Shown piece by piece: positions 36,776 through 45,244 of a stretch of DNA of 64,000 bases. The stretch is taken from the NCBI RefSeq assembly GCF_003610555.1, contig NZ_RAPQ01000012.1, positions 62,001 to 126,000 on the forward strand. Reading direction: 5' to 3'. Source of the DNA: Marinifilum flexuosum. Its GTDB lineage: Bacteria; Bacteroidota; Bacteroidia; Bacteroidales; Marinifilaceae. The notes beneath the pieces were generated by a model that saw only the letters and a program-made list of their open reading frames with translations, was not told the origin of the DNA and made no database searches. Both the position numbers and the translations under genes were made by a program. Each line of letters opens with the position of its first letter. The stretch's first letter is position 1.

Positions 36776-37405
36776 TTATTTCTCAGATAGTAGAAGCAAG
36801 CTGGCTAAAACAGACAAAACACCAAACTTGCTCCATTGGGTAATCTTCCAAAATTTCTGACTGTTCAGGTAGCGATTCAAGCGCCCTGAAAGAATGGCTA
36901 TCAGGCTAAACACAAGCAATGCCTGTATCATGAAAATGATTCCCAAAACAATCATTTGAATACTAATGGCAATGCCCGATTTGCTAATAAACTGAGGCAA
37001 GAATGCAATAAAAAACAAGGAAACCTTAGGGTTTAGCACATTCATCAAGAAACCTTTTCGAACCAGTTTGAATGCACCCATTGGCACTTCTTGCTTTATC
37101 GACTCATTCTGATTTCCATCGCCTTTACTTCTTAAAGCGGAAATGGCCAAATAGAACAAATAGGCAGCGCCTAAGTATTTTATTACAGAAAAAACCAGAG
37201 CCGATTGCTGTATGATAATAGACAAGCCCAAAGCAGCTGCCGAGGTATGCACCAAAACCCCAAGCGATAAACCTAATGATATGGCCAAACCTGTGCGCTG
37301 TCCGCTGCTTACACTCTCGGTTAACACAAAAATATTATCGGGACCAGGCATGATTGATAAAATCACTGATGCCGTTAAAAAAGAAAGTATCATCTCTAAT
37401 TCCAT
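36776..37405 (-). CDS. LysE/RhtB-family amino acid exporter
   Basis: A 209-aa inner-membrane protein with about six membrane segments and the family N-terminus SVILSIMPGPDNIFVLTES, then GLSLGVLVHTSAAALGLS and the loop GFLMNVLNPKVSLFF, all signatures of LysE/RhtB translocators that export amino acids or related metabolites. I start at ATG 37,405; the frame extends three codons further to a TTG. An AraC-type regulator lies 108 bases upstream on the same strand and may control it. Confidence 0.88.
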   Translation of the reverse strand: MELEMILSFLTASVILSIMPGPDNIFVLTESVSSGQRTGLAISLGLSLGVLVHTSAAALGLSIIIQQSALVFSVIKYLGAAYLFYLAISALRSKGDGNQNESIKQEVPMGAFKLVRKGFLMNVLNPKVSLFFIAFLPQFISKSGIAISIQMIVLGIIFMIQALLVFSLIAILSGRLNRYLNSQKFWKITQWSKFGVLSVLASLLLLSEK

Positions 37406-37513
37406 TCTACACAATCCTTTCGTTAGTAATTACGAGCAAATTAAGTAGTATTAGATCAAATGAGCCTTAGCAATTCTCACATCAAATTGTGCCATTTGCA
37501 TTTGGTTCAATCT

Positions 37514-38431
37514 TTACGAATGAATGTTTAGCAATTGTTCTTTCAATTCGGAAGGTTTACATCCCAAATGTTTCTGCACAAATCGACTGTAAGAACTCTG
37601 GCTGTCGAAATTCAATTGGTAACTGATTTCCTTATGAGTCAGATCTTCGACCAATAGCATGCTTTTGATTTCCAAGGCCAACAACTCATGTATGATTTGC
37701 AAAGGAGTCTTGCCCATTTTTTCTTTCAACTCGCTATTCAGTTTACTCAACGAAACATTCAGCATTTTTGCATATTCGGCAACCAATCGCATTTGCTTAA
37801 AATTGCTTTCAGCCATATCAATAAAGCGATCTATCAAAGCATCGTGTTTCGAACTTTCAGCCTTTTGTGGAAGAATGTCCAAAATCTGAAAAAACACATA
37901 GGCAAACAGGTGCCTGATTTGATGCATCTTGTACTCTCCTCCTGAAAAATACAGCTCTTTTAATTGTGTAAAGCCATTGTAAAGCAAATCGAAGTGCTCC
38001 AAATTGAGTTGAGTATAAGGATTCTTTCGAAGCATTTTCATAAAATCATTTTGAACCGGCAATAAACTGGCTTGCAAGAATTCTTTGGTAAACTGAATGA
38101 TGATACCATTCTCTTCCCTCTTGCGCTTCATTAAATGCACTTGATTGGGCATTACCACATACAATGATTTTTCACTAATGGGATATTCTTGAAAGTCGAT
38201 CAACTGCGATCCTGTCCCACCCTTTTCAAACAAAATGATCTCAAAATAATCGTGCCTGTGAATGCTGGTAAAATCATACACGGGTTTGTGTTCGATTTCT
38301 ATCATTTGAAAAGACAAATGATCATGATTCGCATTTTGTAACTCCTGTATCTTCATCAACTCTTTTGTATTGGGAAAGGAAATGCAATCTAATTGATTTT
38401 TATTAAAAAACCCATATTGTACTTTCTGCAT
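37514..38431 (-). CDS. AraC-family transcriptional regulator
   Basis: A 305-aa regulator: an N-terminal cupin-like sensing domain (about 30-150, including HRHDYFEIILFEKGGTGSQLIDF) and a C-terminal AraC DNA-binding domain (about 205-300) with two helix-turn-helix motifs, MRLVAEYAKMLNVSLSKLN and LTHKEISYQLNFDSQSSYSRFVQKHLGCKPSE. The ligand is unknown. It is transcribed in the same direction as the LysE-type exporter 108 bases downstream, a common pairing of exporter and regulator. Confidence 0.88.
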   Translation of the reverse strand: MQKVQYGFFNKNQLDCISFPNTKELMKIQELQNANHDHLSFQMIEIEHKPVYDFTSIHRHDYFEIILFEKGGTGSQLIDFQEYPISEKSLYVVMPNQVHLMKRKREENGIIIQFTKEFLQASLLPVQNDFMKMLRKNPYTQLNLEHFDLLYNGFTQLKELYFSGGEYKMHQIRHLFAYVFFQILDILPQKAESSKHDALIDRFIDMAESNFKQMRLVAEYAKMLNVSLSKLNSELKEKMGKTPLQIIHELLALEIKSMLLVEDLTHKEISYQLNFDSQSSYSRFVQKHLGCKPSELKEQLLNIHS

Positions 38432-38891
38432 AAAAAACTGGCTTATAATAATAACTCCAATCAGGTAGATCTTCGATTACCGCTACTTAAGAAATTAAAT
38501 GATAGTAGTAATTCTAAAATATACACATCTCCAATCGGAGATATTAATCTTGATTTTGTAAAACAAATCAACTCATAAACAAGCGTATTCCCAATAAATT
38601 TAAGTGATGAACAGTATCTTGAAGTGTTAAAATTCCTTATCAATTTTAACAATTAAAAAATTTATTTTTTTAGTATGCTTATTTTGAATGCTTTGAAAAT
38701 TAATATTTGTTAAACTTCAATAAAATCGCAGGTTTCGTTTCGTAAGCTTAATTTTTTTGCTTAATTTCAGGGTAGAAAGATTAATCAAAAAGGCTTAACG
38801 AAGCCGAACATACGCGCAGAACAAAACCGGTTTACACTTATCAGAATATTAACTTATCCACTTGTGGATATTAAATATAGGAGGAATTGTG
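38432..38891. other. 460-base spacer with leader of hpf
   Basis: Divergent intergenic region between the AraC-type gene and hpf. No gene is convincing. A small perfect hairpin TATCCA-CTTG-TGGATA at 38,855-38,870 lies ten bases before the hpf ribosome binding site and would be in its leader. The rest is AT-rich and unassigned. Confidence 0.5.
38878..38884 (+). promoter_or_regulatory. Strong Shine-Dalgarno sequence setting the hpf start
   Basis: TAGGAGGA ending eight bases before ATG 38,892. Such strong sites are rare in Bacteroidota, and it decides the start against the upstream in-frame codon at 38,862. Confidence 0.7.
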
Positions 38892-39182
38892 ATGAACATG
38901 AAAATGCAATCCGTAGGTTTTAAAGCAGATAGCAAATTAGAAGCTTTCATTAACCAAAAACTTAAAAAGCTTGAGAAGTTGGAAAACAGTATTACCACTT
39001 ACAATGTAATACTAAACGTAGACAAAGCTAGTAATAGGGAAAATAAGGTTGTTGAGGTGAAAATGCAGGTTCCAGGATCGGAACTATTTGCAAAAAAACA
39101 AAGCAAAACATTTGAAGAAGCAACAGATTTGGTAGCAGATGCACTTCGAAGCCAAATTCTAAAATATAAAGAAAAGAAATAA
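38892..39182 (+). CDS. hpf: Ribosome hibernation promoting factor (HPF/RaiA, short form)
   Basis: A 96-aa protein of the S30AE/RaiA fold that binds the 30S decoding centre in stationary phase and inactivates ribosomes. It shows the family features: MQSVGFKADSKLEAFINQKLKKLEKL at the start, the beta strand YNVILNVDK, and the basic end of the second helix FEEATDLVADALRSQILKYKEKK. It lacks the C-terminal dimerisation domain of long HPF. The start is fixed by a strong Shine-Dalgarno site. A terminator follows within 15 bases. Confidence 0.9.
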   Translation: MNMKMQSVGFKADSKLEAFINQKLKKLEKLENSITTYNVILNVDKASNRENKVVEVKMQVPGSELFAKKQSKTFEEATDLVADALRSQILKYKEKK

Positions 39183-39194
39183 CCCTCGAACAGA

Positions 39195-39224
39195 AACGGA
39201 GCCAATCGGCTCCGTTTTTTTTAT
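39195..39224 (+). terminator. Rho-independent terminator of hpf
   Basis: ACGGAGCC-AATC-GGCTCCGT, a perfect eight-bp stem, followed by eight T. It overlaps the end of the convergent Fe-S gene. Confidence 0.9.
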
Positions 39225-39664
39225 TCCTTGAAACCAATATCTTGATGCGAACCATCACAGAATGGTTTGTTCTTCGAAGCTCCACACCTACAAAAATAGC
39301 AAGCATCTTCCATAGCTTCCCGCTTTCCATCTGACCTAACCAATGTGATTGGCCCTTCAACCATCAATGGTCCATTGGTCATTACCTCTATTTTTTTACC
39401 TGTTTCTAAAGCTTTTATTGGCCCCTTATCAGCCTCATCCTCTTCTGGAGAATTCATATAAAATGATAAAGCACGCGACGGACATTTTTGCACCTGCCTA
39501 ATAATTGATTCCGTATCTGCTCCTTGCATTTTAATCCAAGGACGAGTTCCTGGCTGAAAAACTGTTGGTAAACCTTTAAAACAGATTCCGGCATGAATAC
39601 AAATAGCCGAATCATAAACAACAGTTACCTCTCCATTTGAATATTCCTTTTTTGTATTCTTCAT
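39221..39664 (-). CDS. Iron-sulfur protein: mono-cluster 4Fe-4S domain plus CDGSH domain
   Basis: A 147-aa cytoplasmic protein with two Fe-S domains. Residues about 10-75 are a divergent 4Fe-4S domain (Fer4_19 type: DSAICIHAGICFKGLP and QKCPSRAL). Residues about 115-145 are a CDGSH zinc-finger-type 2Fe-2S domain with CRCGASKNKPFCDGSH, holding all three Cys and the His. The fusion is widespread in Bacteroidota and other bacteria. The role is likely redox or Fe-S handling and is not known in detail. It is a single gene, convergent with hpf. Confidence 0.88.
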   Translation of the reverse strand: MKNTKKEYSNGEVTVVYDSAICIHAGICFKGLPTVFQPGTRPWIKMQGADTESIIRQVQKCPSRALSFYMNSPEEDEADKGPIKALETGKKIEVMTNGPLMVEGPITLVRSDGKREAMEDACYFCRCGASKNKPFCDGSHQDIGFKE

Positions 39665-39841
39665 GATTTCTTGTTTTGATGTTAGATTGTCACCACTTAA
39701 TTTACCACATTTTTAAAAAAATTGCAGATTTTTATTTCAAAGCATAAAAAAAGTTCTTACAACAATCTCCTCATCCTGAACCACCTGCAAAAACAAGCAA
39801 AAGCAGGCAAAATAAATTCTTACTTTTAGTATAAAAAAGCT

Positions 39842-39872
39842 CTTGCAGATCTAAAAAAATGTTCTACTTTTG
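39842..39872 (+). promoter_or_regulatory. Bacteroidota-type promoter of tRNA-Trp
   Basis: A -33 CTTG at 39,842-39,845, 19 bases, then TACTTTTG at 39,865-39,872, a full match to the TAnnTTTG -7 consensus of this phylum. Transcription would start about 35-40 bases before the tRNA. Confidence 0.65.
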
Positions 39873-39917
39873 TCGCAGACTTTTGAGAAACGATAGTCTT
39901 AAAGTCTACAAAAACAC

Positions 39918-39990
39918 ACGGGTGTAGCTCAGTTGGTAGAGCACTGGTCTCCAAAACCAGGTGTCGGGAGTTCGAGTCTCTCCTCCCGTG
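39918..39990 (+). tRNA. tRNA-Trp (anticodon CCA)
   Basis: A full cloverleaf: D-arm GCTCAGTTGGTAGAGC, anticodon arm CTGGT-CTCCAAA-ACCAG with anticodon CCA, T-arm GGGAG-TTCGAGT-CTCTC, discriminator G. The 3' CCA is not encoded. The acceptor stem has one T-T mismatch at pair 6:67, the rest pairs normally. A promoter lies upstream and a terminator downstream. Confidence 0.95.
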
Positions 39991-39994
39991 CAAG

Positions 39995-40022
39995 ACCTTC
40001 CGAATTTTCGGAAGGTTTTTTT
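39995..40022 (+). terminator. Rho-independent terminator of tRNA-Trp
   Basis: ACCTTCCGAA-TT-TTCGGAAGGT with a T run of seven, starting five bases after the tRNA. Confidence 0.9.
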
Positions 40023-40031
40023 GTATCTATA

Positions 40032-40060
40032 AAAAAACAAAACCGCCCGAAGGCGGTTCT
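40032..40060 (-). terminator. Minus-strand terminator of the 48-aa gene
   Basis: On the minus strand AACCGCC-TTCG-GGCGGTT, a seven-bp stem with a stable UUCG loop, followed by TTGTTTTTTT. It lies about 70 bases after the stop of the small basic gene and faces the tRNA terminator. Confidence 0.75.
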
Positions 40061-40125
40061 CTGTTTTTAATTGTTCCTACACTAATATTACTAACTCTGG
40101 TATGAAGAGTCACCTATCGGTGATT

Positions 40126-40272
40126 TCACACACGCTCTTTCAATAAATAATTGTCTGCTATTTCCTGATGACTTTCTCGGTTTAAATTGTTTTTAAATCC
40201 TCGTTTTGATTTCTTCGATTGAGGTCGTCTTCTCTTTTCTCTGGTCTGTTCAGCTCTAAAAGTTTTAGACAT
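40126..40272 (-). CDS. Small basic protein, 48 aa
   Basis: ATG at 40,272 to TGA at 40,126. It starts MSKTFRAEQTREKRRRPQ, is very rich in Lys and Arg in its first 32 residues, and ends in an acidic-to-neutral helix (ESHQEIADNYLLKERV). Such a charge pattern suits binding to RNA or the ribosome. A minus-strand terminator with a T run follows, which supports it being an expressed gene. I do not know the family. The pattern of basic segment plus helix would be unlikely by chance in this AT-rich sequence. Confidence 0.65.
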   Translation of the reverse strand: MSKTFRAEQTREKRRRPQSKKSKRGFKNNLNRESHQEIADNYLLKERV

Positions 40273-40424
40273 AACACCAAATTTTTAGTTCTTCAAAAAT
40301 CATATTGTCAGATATTTTTACGGAATATTTGCCTGGGACGTTACAAAAAAATGTATTTGATATTCAATAACCTTTCTATTTCACTCAAAGACCTACAATC
40401 CTACTTCAATTTACACTTCCAAAA

Positions 40425-40448
40425 GTTCCTGAGCGAAGTCGAAGGGCC
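40425..40448 (+). repeat. REP-like element, left of the GIY-YIG pseudogene
   Basis: GTTCCTGAGCGAAGTCGAAG then GGCC. An inverted near-copy lies at 40,818-40,842 and a direct near-copy at 40,871-40,894. Confidence 0.75.
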
Positions 40449-40495
40449 GAAAAAAAATAAAAGAGTTATCTTTAATAAAACCAAGCTCATATAAT

Positions 40496-40799
40496 ATGCT
40501 CTGCTTATACCTACATATTACAATGAAATGATGGTTCTTACTATACTGGTAGTACCAAGAACTTAGATAAACGATTAGAAGAACACATGCTTGGCTTAAG
40601 TTCTAAATTCACTAAAAAACACTTACCAGTAAAGTTGGTTTATTTCGAAGAATTTGACAGAGTAGATGATGCTTTCTACAGAGAAAAACAAATAAAAGGT
40701 TGGAGTAGAATAAAGAAAGAAGCATTGATTAGTAATCAAAAGGAAGAACTAAAATTACTCTCAGCATGTAAAAACAAAACGCACTACAAAAAATTGTAA
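40496..40799 (+). pseudogene. Broken GIY-YIG nuclease gene (UvrC/URI-like, YhbQ type)
   Basis: The frame ending at 40,799 encodes a typical small GIY-YIG nuclease: YILQ, stop, NDGSYYTGSTKNLDKRLEEH, then YFEEF, the conserved REKQIKGWSR motif and KKEALI. The GIY-like motif (YIL...YYTGS), the Arg in LDKRLEEH and the Glu in YREKQIKG are all present. A TGA at 40,524-40,526 replaces the Cys codon usual at that place, and the only upstream ATG (40,496) is one base out of frame. An internal ATG (40,587) leaves 70 residues without the catalytic Tyr, so the gene is probably dead. REP-like repeats flank it on both sides. Confidence 0.75.
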
Positions 40800-40817
40800 T
40801 GCGTTTGATATTGTAAT

Positions 40818-40895
40818 GGCCCTTCGGCTTCGCTCAGGGACCGCTCCTACTCCATTTTGCAGATTCAAGGGTTCCTGAGCGGAGTCGAAGGACCT
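40818..40895. repeat. Inverted pair of REP-like elements, right of the GIY-YIG pseudogene
   Basis: GGCCCTTCGGCTTCGCTCAG then GGACC (40,818-40,842) and GTTCCTGAGCGGAGTCGAAG then GACC (40,871-40,894) are inverted relative to each other, 28 bases apart. Together they form a long imperfect hairpin after the convergent ends of the pseudogene and the ABC exporter gene. The stem AAACGCACTACAA/TTGTAATGCGTTT at 40,777-40,806 just before them covers the pseudogene stop. Confidence 0.75.
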
Positions 40896-40916
40896 GTTAA
40901 TTCAGAGGATTCAAAG

Positions 40917-42746
40917 CTACAGCAGCTGCATATCATACAGCTTCTTATAGGCTCCATCTTTCTCGATTAATTCATCGTGCTTGCCACGTTCTACAATTTT
41001 TCCTTCGTGGAATACACAAATTAGGTCTGCATTCTTCACAGTTGATAAACGGTGTGCAATCACCAATGAAGTTCTATTCTCCATTAACTTATCCAAGGCA
41101 TCCTGCACCAATCTTTCCGACTCTGTATCCAAAGCTGAGGTTGCCTCATCCAAAATCATAATTGGAGGGTTTTTAAGAACCGCACGTGCAATACTCAATC
41201 GCTGACGTTGACCTCCTGAAAGTTTACTACCTCGATCACCAATATTGGTATCGTAACCATTCTCTGTAGCACTGATAAAGTCATGAGCATTGGCAATTTT
41301 AGCAGCAGCTATTACATCATCCATTGTAGCGTTCTCAACTCCAAAGGCAATGTTATTAAATATGGTATCATTAAAAAGAATTGATTCCTGATTCACATTC
41401 CCCATCAGGTTACGTAAATCTTTCATCTTGTAGTCACGAATATCAACACCATCAACCGAAATACTACCATCATTTATATCGTAAAATCTTGGTAACAAAT
41501 CTACGAAAGTAGTTTTACCCGAACCTGATTGACCAACCAATGCTACTGTCTTTCCCTTTGGGATTTCCAGATCAACATTCTTCAAAACATTCTTTTCTCC
41601 ATTGTATGAGAAGGTAACATTCTTATAATGGATAGAATTTCCAAATTCATTAACTGATATTGCATTTTCTTTATCGGTAATGGTAGATTTTGCTTCCAAT
41701 AACTGATCGATACGATCCATTGCTGCTAAACCTTTTTGAATTGTATATGCTGCTTTTGAAAAAGCTTTTGCTGGAGCAATAATCATATAAAACATTCCTA
41801 AATAGGCAATAAATGTAGAACCAGTTAAATTGCCAGTACCATTAAGAATTAACATCCCTCCATAGCACATTATCGTTAACATTACCAATGTTCCCATGAA
41901 TTCGCTCACTGGATGTGCCAACACATAACGACGCATCATACTATTCATGATTCTTCTGTAAGAGTTACTTTCTTCAGAAAAACGAACATGCATTTTTTCT
42001 TCGGCATTAAAAGCCTTAATAATTCTCAATCCAGATAAACTCTCCTCAATGGTAGATAAGATATCCCCCATTTTATTTTGTCCATCCCTCGAAGATTTCT
42101 TCAACGTTTTACCAGTTAAACCAATAATATAACCTGCAATTGGCAACATGATAAATACAAATAAGGTTAGCTGAACACTGATTAATAACAATCCAATTAA
42201 ATAAACCAATATCATAATTGGATTTTTGAAGATCATATCAATGGAACTCATCACAGAAATCTCTACTTCCTGAACATCTCCAGTTGAACGTGCAATAATA
42301 TCTCCTTTCTTTTCGGCCGAGAAAAAAGGAAGAGGCAATGAAACCATTTTATTGTAAATCTGCAAGCGTAAATCCCTTACTACTCCGTTTCTGATATTAA
42401 CTGAGTGATATGAACCCAAAAAAGTAAATAATACTTTAAAGAACACCATGGTTAATGCAACCGCAGCTATAAAAAACAAGGTATACTCAGCACCATAATT
42501 ATTCTTTACCACGGTTATGTAATAATTAAAATTGTGCACTGCTACATCTGTTTTCAGTTCCCAGGGCACTTTCTCAAGAACTGCAACATCTACACTTTTA
42601 TTAAAAAATGTATCTAACACAGGTACAATTGCTCCCAAGGAAAAAACACCAAAAATAGCCCCCAACAGGTTGTAAACAAACATCATTATTGTATCTCCCT
42701 TGTAAGGAGGTAAGAATCGCTGAAGAACCTTTATAAAATCTTTCAT
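40917..42746 (-). CDS. ABC exporter, fused membrane and ATPase domains (MsbA-like)
   Basis: A 609-aa half-transporter: six membrane segments in residues about 15-340 and an ABC ATPase in 355-609. Walker A (GQSGSGKTT, near 405), the signature LSGGQRQRLSIARA, Walker B IMILDEATSALD (near 530) and the H-loop IAHRLST are intact, so it should work as a homodimer. Family members flip lipid A-type lipids or export drugs and peptides. It resembles the MsbA-like exporters common in Bacteroidota, but the substrate cannot be fixed. The gene is on its own, 120 bases before purB on the same strand. Confidence 0.88.
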   Translation of the reverse strand: MKDFIKVLQRFLPPYKGDTIMMFVYNLLGAIFGVFSLGAIVPVLDTFFNKSVDVAVLEKVPWELKTDVAVHNFNYYITVVKNNYGAEYTLFFIAAVALTMVFFKVLFTFLGSYHSVNIRNGVVRDLRLQIYNKMVSLPLPFFSAEKKGDIIARSTGDVQEVEISVMSSIDMIFKNPIMILVYLIGLLLISVQLTLFVFIMLPIAGYIIGLTGKTLKKSSRDGQNKMGDILSTIEESLSGLRIIKAFNAEEKMHVRFSEESNSYRRIMNSMMRRYVLAHPVSEFMGTLVMLTIMCYGGMLILNGTGNLTGSTFIAYLGMFYMIIAPAKAFSKAAYTIQKGLAAMDRIDQLLEAKSTITDKENAISVNEFGNSIHYKNVTFSYNGEKNVLKNVDLEIPKGKTVALVGQSGSGKTTFVDLLPRFYDINDGSISVDGVDIRDYKMKDLRNLMGNVNQESILFNDTIFNNIAFGVENATMDDVIAAAKIANAHDFISATENGYDTNIGDRGSKLSGGQRQRLSIARAVLKNPPIMILDEATSALDTESERLVQDALDKLMENRTSLVIAHRLSTVKNADLICVFHEGKIVERGKHDELIEKDGAYKKLYDMQLL

Positions 42747-42866
42747 TAATGATTAAATATGTGAAACAAAATCATTGAGAAAACCACAATTCTCTCAATA
42801 AAAATAGGCTGTAAAAGTACAACTCTTACAGCCTAAAAACAAAGTATTAACAAATATTAATGCTTT

Positions 42867-44204
42867 CTAGATTCCTGTATAATTATCAGGACTAATTGTC
42901 TTCAATTGAGCTTTCAAATCATCATCAATCTCAAGCGTATCGATAAATTCAGCAATACTTTCCTGAGTAACGTGAGTATTTGTTCTGGTTAAAGCTTTTA
43001 ATGCTTCGTATGGATTTGGATATCCTTCGCGACGCAAAATGGTTTGAACCGCTTCAGCCACTACTGCCCAGTTTGCTTCCAAATCAGCTTCAAAAGCTTC
43101 TTTTGCAATAATCAGTTTATCTAAACCTTTCAATAAAGATTTAAATGCGATAATTGTGTGAGCAAATGGTACTCCAATATTTCTTAAAACAGTAGAGTCT
43201 GTAAGGTCACGCTGCAAACGAGAAACTGGTAATTTTGTAGCCAAATGCTCGAAAGTTGCATTTGCCAAACCTAAGTTTCCTTCCGAATTTTCAAAATCGA
43301 TAGGATTTACTTTATGAGGCATTGCAGATGATCCTACTTCACCTTTTTTGATTTTCTGCTTGAAGTAATTCATAGAAATATACGTCCAGAAATCACGGTT
43401 CAAGTCAACCAAAATGGTATTGATACGCTTCAAGTTATCAAAGATCGCCCCCATATTATCGTAGTTAGAAATCTGAGTAGTTAACTCTTCTCTTTCTAAT
43501 TTTAAAATATCATTCACAAAGTGATTACCGAACTCTGCCCAATCAACCTCAGGATATGCTACATGGTGAGCATTGAAGTTACCTGTTGCACCACCAAATT
43601 TAGCAGAACAAGGAACACTCTTCAATAAATCCAATTGCTTCTTCAAACGATAAACGTACACTTGAATTTCTTTACCCAAACGAGTTGGAGATGCAGGCTG
43701 ACCATGAGTACGAGCCAACATTGCAATTTCTTTCCAATCTTCAGAAAGACTTTCCAATTTTGCAATCAACTGATCCAACAATGGGTAATACACATCATAT
43801 ACAGCATCACGCAAAGAATATGGAGTAGCTGTATTATTGATATCCTGAGAGGTTAATCCGAAATGGATAAATTCCTTGAATTTTTCAAGTTGTAAAGCGT
43901 CAAATTTTTCTTTGATAAAATACTCAACTGCCTTTACATCATGGTTGGTTACACTCTCGATATCCTTCACTTTTTGCGCATCCTCAACGGTAAAATCAAG
44001 ATAAATGCTACGCAAGTCAGTATATAAATCTTTGTTAAAATCTTTCAACTGTGGAAGAGGAACCTCGCAAAGAGCAATAAAATATTCTACTTCAACCAAC
44101 ACTCTGTAACGTACCAAAGCGTACTCTGAAAAATACTCACCCAATACGTCTACTTTGTCACGGTAACGCCCGTCAACCGGCGAAATTGCTGTCAAACTTT
44201 GCAT
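42867..44204 (-). CDS. purB: Adenylosuccinate lyase
   Basis: A 445-aa enzyme that cleaves SAICAR to AICAR and adenylosuccinate to AMP in purine synthesis. N-terminus LTAISPVDGRYRDKV, the THGQPASPTRLGKE block and the signature GSSAMPHKVNPIDFENSEGN (catalytic Ser loop) are intact. It belongs to the longer PurB type seen in E. coli and Bacteroidota. I start at ATG 44,204; the frame extends seven codons upstream only to a TTG. The gene lies 120 bases upstream of the ABC exporter gene on the same strand. Confidence 0.95.
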   Translation of the reverse strand: MQSLTAISPVDGRYRDKVDVLGEYFSEYALVRYRVLVEVEYFIALCEVPLPQLKDFNKDLYTDLRSIYLDFTVEDAQKVKDIESVTNHDVKAVEYFIKEKFDALQLEKFKEFIHFGLTSQDINNTATPYSLRDAVYDVYYPLLDQLIAKLESLSEDWKEIAMLARTHGQPASPTRLGKEIQVYVYRLKKQLDLLKSVPCSAKFGGATGNFNAHHVAYPEVDWAEFGNHFVNDILKLEREELTTQISNYDNMGAIFDNLKRINTILVDLNRDFWTYISMNYFKQKIKKGEVGSSAMPHKVNPIDFENSEGNLGLANATFEHLATKLPVSRLQRDLTDSTVLRNIGVPFAHTIIAFKSLLKGLDKLIIAKEAFEADLEANWAVVAEAVQTILRREGYPNPYEALKALTRTNTHVTQESIAEFIDTLEIDDDLKAQLKTISPDNYTGI

Positions 44205-44387
44205 TTCTAAAATATTAAATGTCAATAATGGTTATTTAGAGTCACAAAGGTAATTAAAAGCTATGAAATGTGATAAATATGATGCAAGATAATAGATCAC
44301 ACATTTAAGTTTTAGGTTCTTTCAGTATTTCACTTTTAATCTTATTTTTGTTAATACACACAATTGTTATCTCACATCTATAAAAAC

Positions 44388-45170
44388 ATGAAATTTATTA
44401 AAGATTTTGGCTTTGGTTTACGTACTTACTCAGAAGCCTTGAATTACATATTCAAAAAAAGACTTGCATGGTTCTTTATTTTTCCACTGCTATTGAATAT
44501 TCTACTATTCTGGATCGGATGGGATTATATCAATTCACTATCGGAATTCACTCAAAACTATCTACAAAATTGGTTGGATCTTGAAAATGCAGATTTTTGG
44601 GGCTCAGGATTCTTAAAAGCAACAATCGGTGGATTTATATGGATTGTATTTAAGGTGCTTTTCTTCCTGATGTTTGCTTATTTCGGTGGATACATCATTA
44701 TTATTATCATGTCTCCGGTTTTCTCTTACTTATCGGAACGAACAGAGAAAATTAAAACAGGAAACGATTATCCTTTTGAATTCAGACAACTGGTTAAGGA
44801 CATAATTCGTGGTGTTTTTATTGCAGTCAGAAACCTTTGCATCGAGTTGCTATTGACTGTATTAATGTTTTTCCTAAGCTTTATTCCAATCATTGGCTGG
44901 GCATCAGCCATAATGTTATTCTTCATTTCGGCTTACTTTTATGGTTTTTCCTTTTTAGATTATGCCATAGAAAGAAAAAGATTTAGCATTAAGGAAAGTG
45001 TACAGTTTATGAGAGAAAACAAAGGAATCGTAATAGCCAATGGATTTGTATTTTCTTTATGTCTTATTGTTCCATTCTGTGGTGTATCCATCTCTAGTTT
45101 TGCCGCAATAATTTCTGTTGTTGCTGGAACTTTGGCTGTTAATGAGATTTGGGAAAAAGAAAAACATTAA
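44388..45170 (+). CDS. EI24-domain membrane protein (CysZ-like)
   Basis: A 260-aa inner-membrane protein with four to six membrane segments (for example LAWFFIFPLLLNILLFWIGW and IELLLTVLMFFLSFIPIIGW) of the EI24/CysZ family. In E. coli CysZ helps sulfate uptake, but most Bacteroidota members are uncharacterised and not beside cysteine genes, as here. I start at ATG 44,388 (MKFIKDFGFG) rather than at the in-frame ATG eight codons upstream because it gives the usual family start. It is the first gene of a five-gene rightward run to 48,716. Confidence 0.78.
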   Translation: MKFIKDFGFGLRTYSEALNYIFKKRLAWFFIFPLLLNILLFWIGWDYINSLSEFTQNYLQNWLDLENADFWGSGFLKATIGGFIWIVFKVLFFLMFAYFGGYIIIIIMSPVFSYLSERTEKIKTGNDYPFEFRQLVKDIIRGVFIAVRNLCIELLLTVLMFFLSFIPIIGWASAIMLFFISAYFYGFSFLDYAIERKRFSIKESVQFMRENKGIVIANGFVFSLCLIVPFCGVSISSFAAIISVVAGTLAVNEIWEKEKH

Positions 45171-45244
45171 ATCTTCTCAGCCACAAAAGAATTATTGCAA
45201 CTTAATTGTTATCTTATATACAATAAACAACTAAAAGTACTTTT

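Noticed and set aside
38393-38652. Small frames between the AraC-type gene and hpf
   Set aside because: Overlapping frames on both strands, AT-rich, no coding pattern or ribosome site.
40587-40799. Functional short GIY-YIG protein from the internal ATG
   Set aside because: It would lack the GIY-type strand with catalytic Tyr residues, which lie upstream of the internal start.
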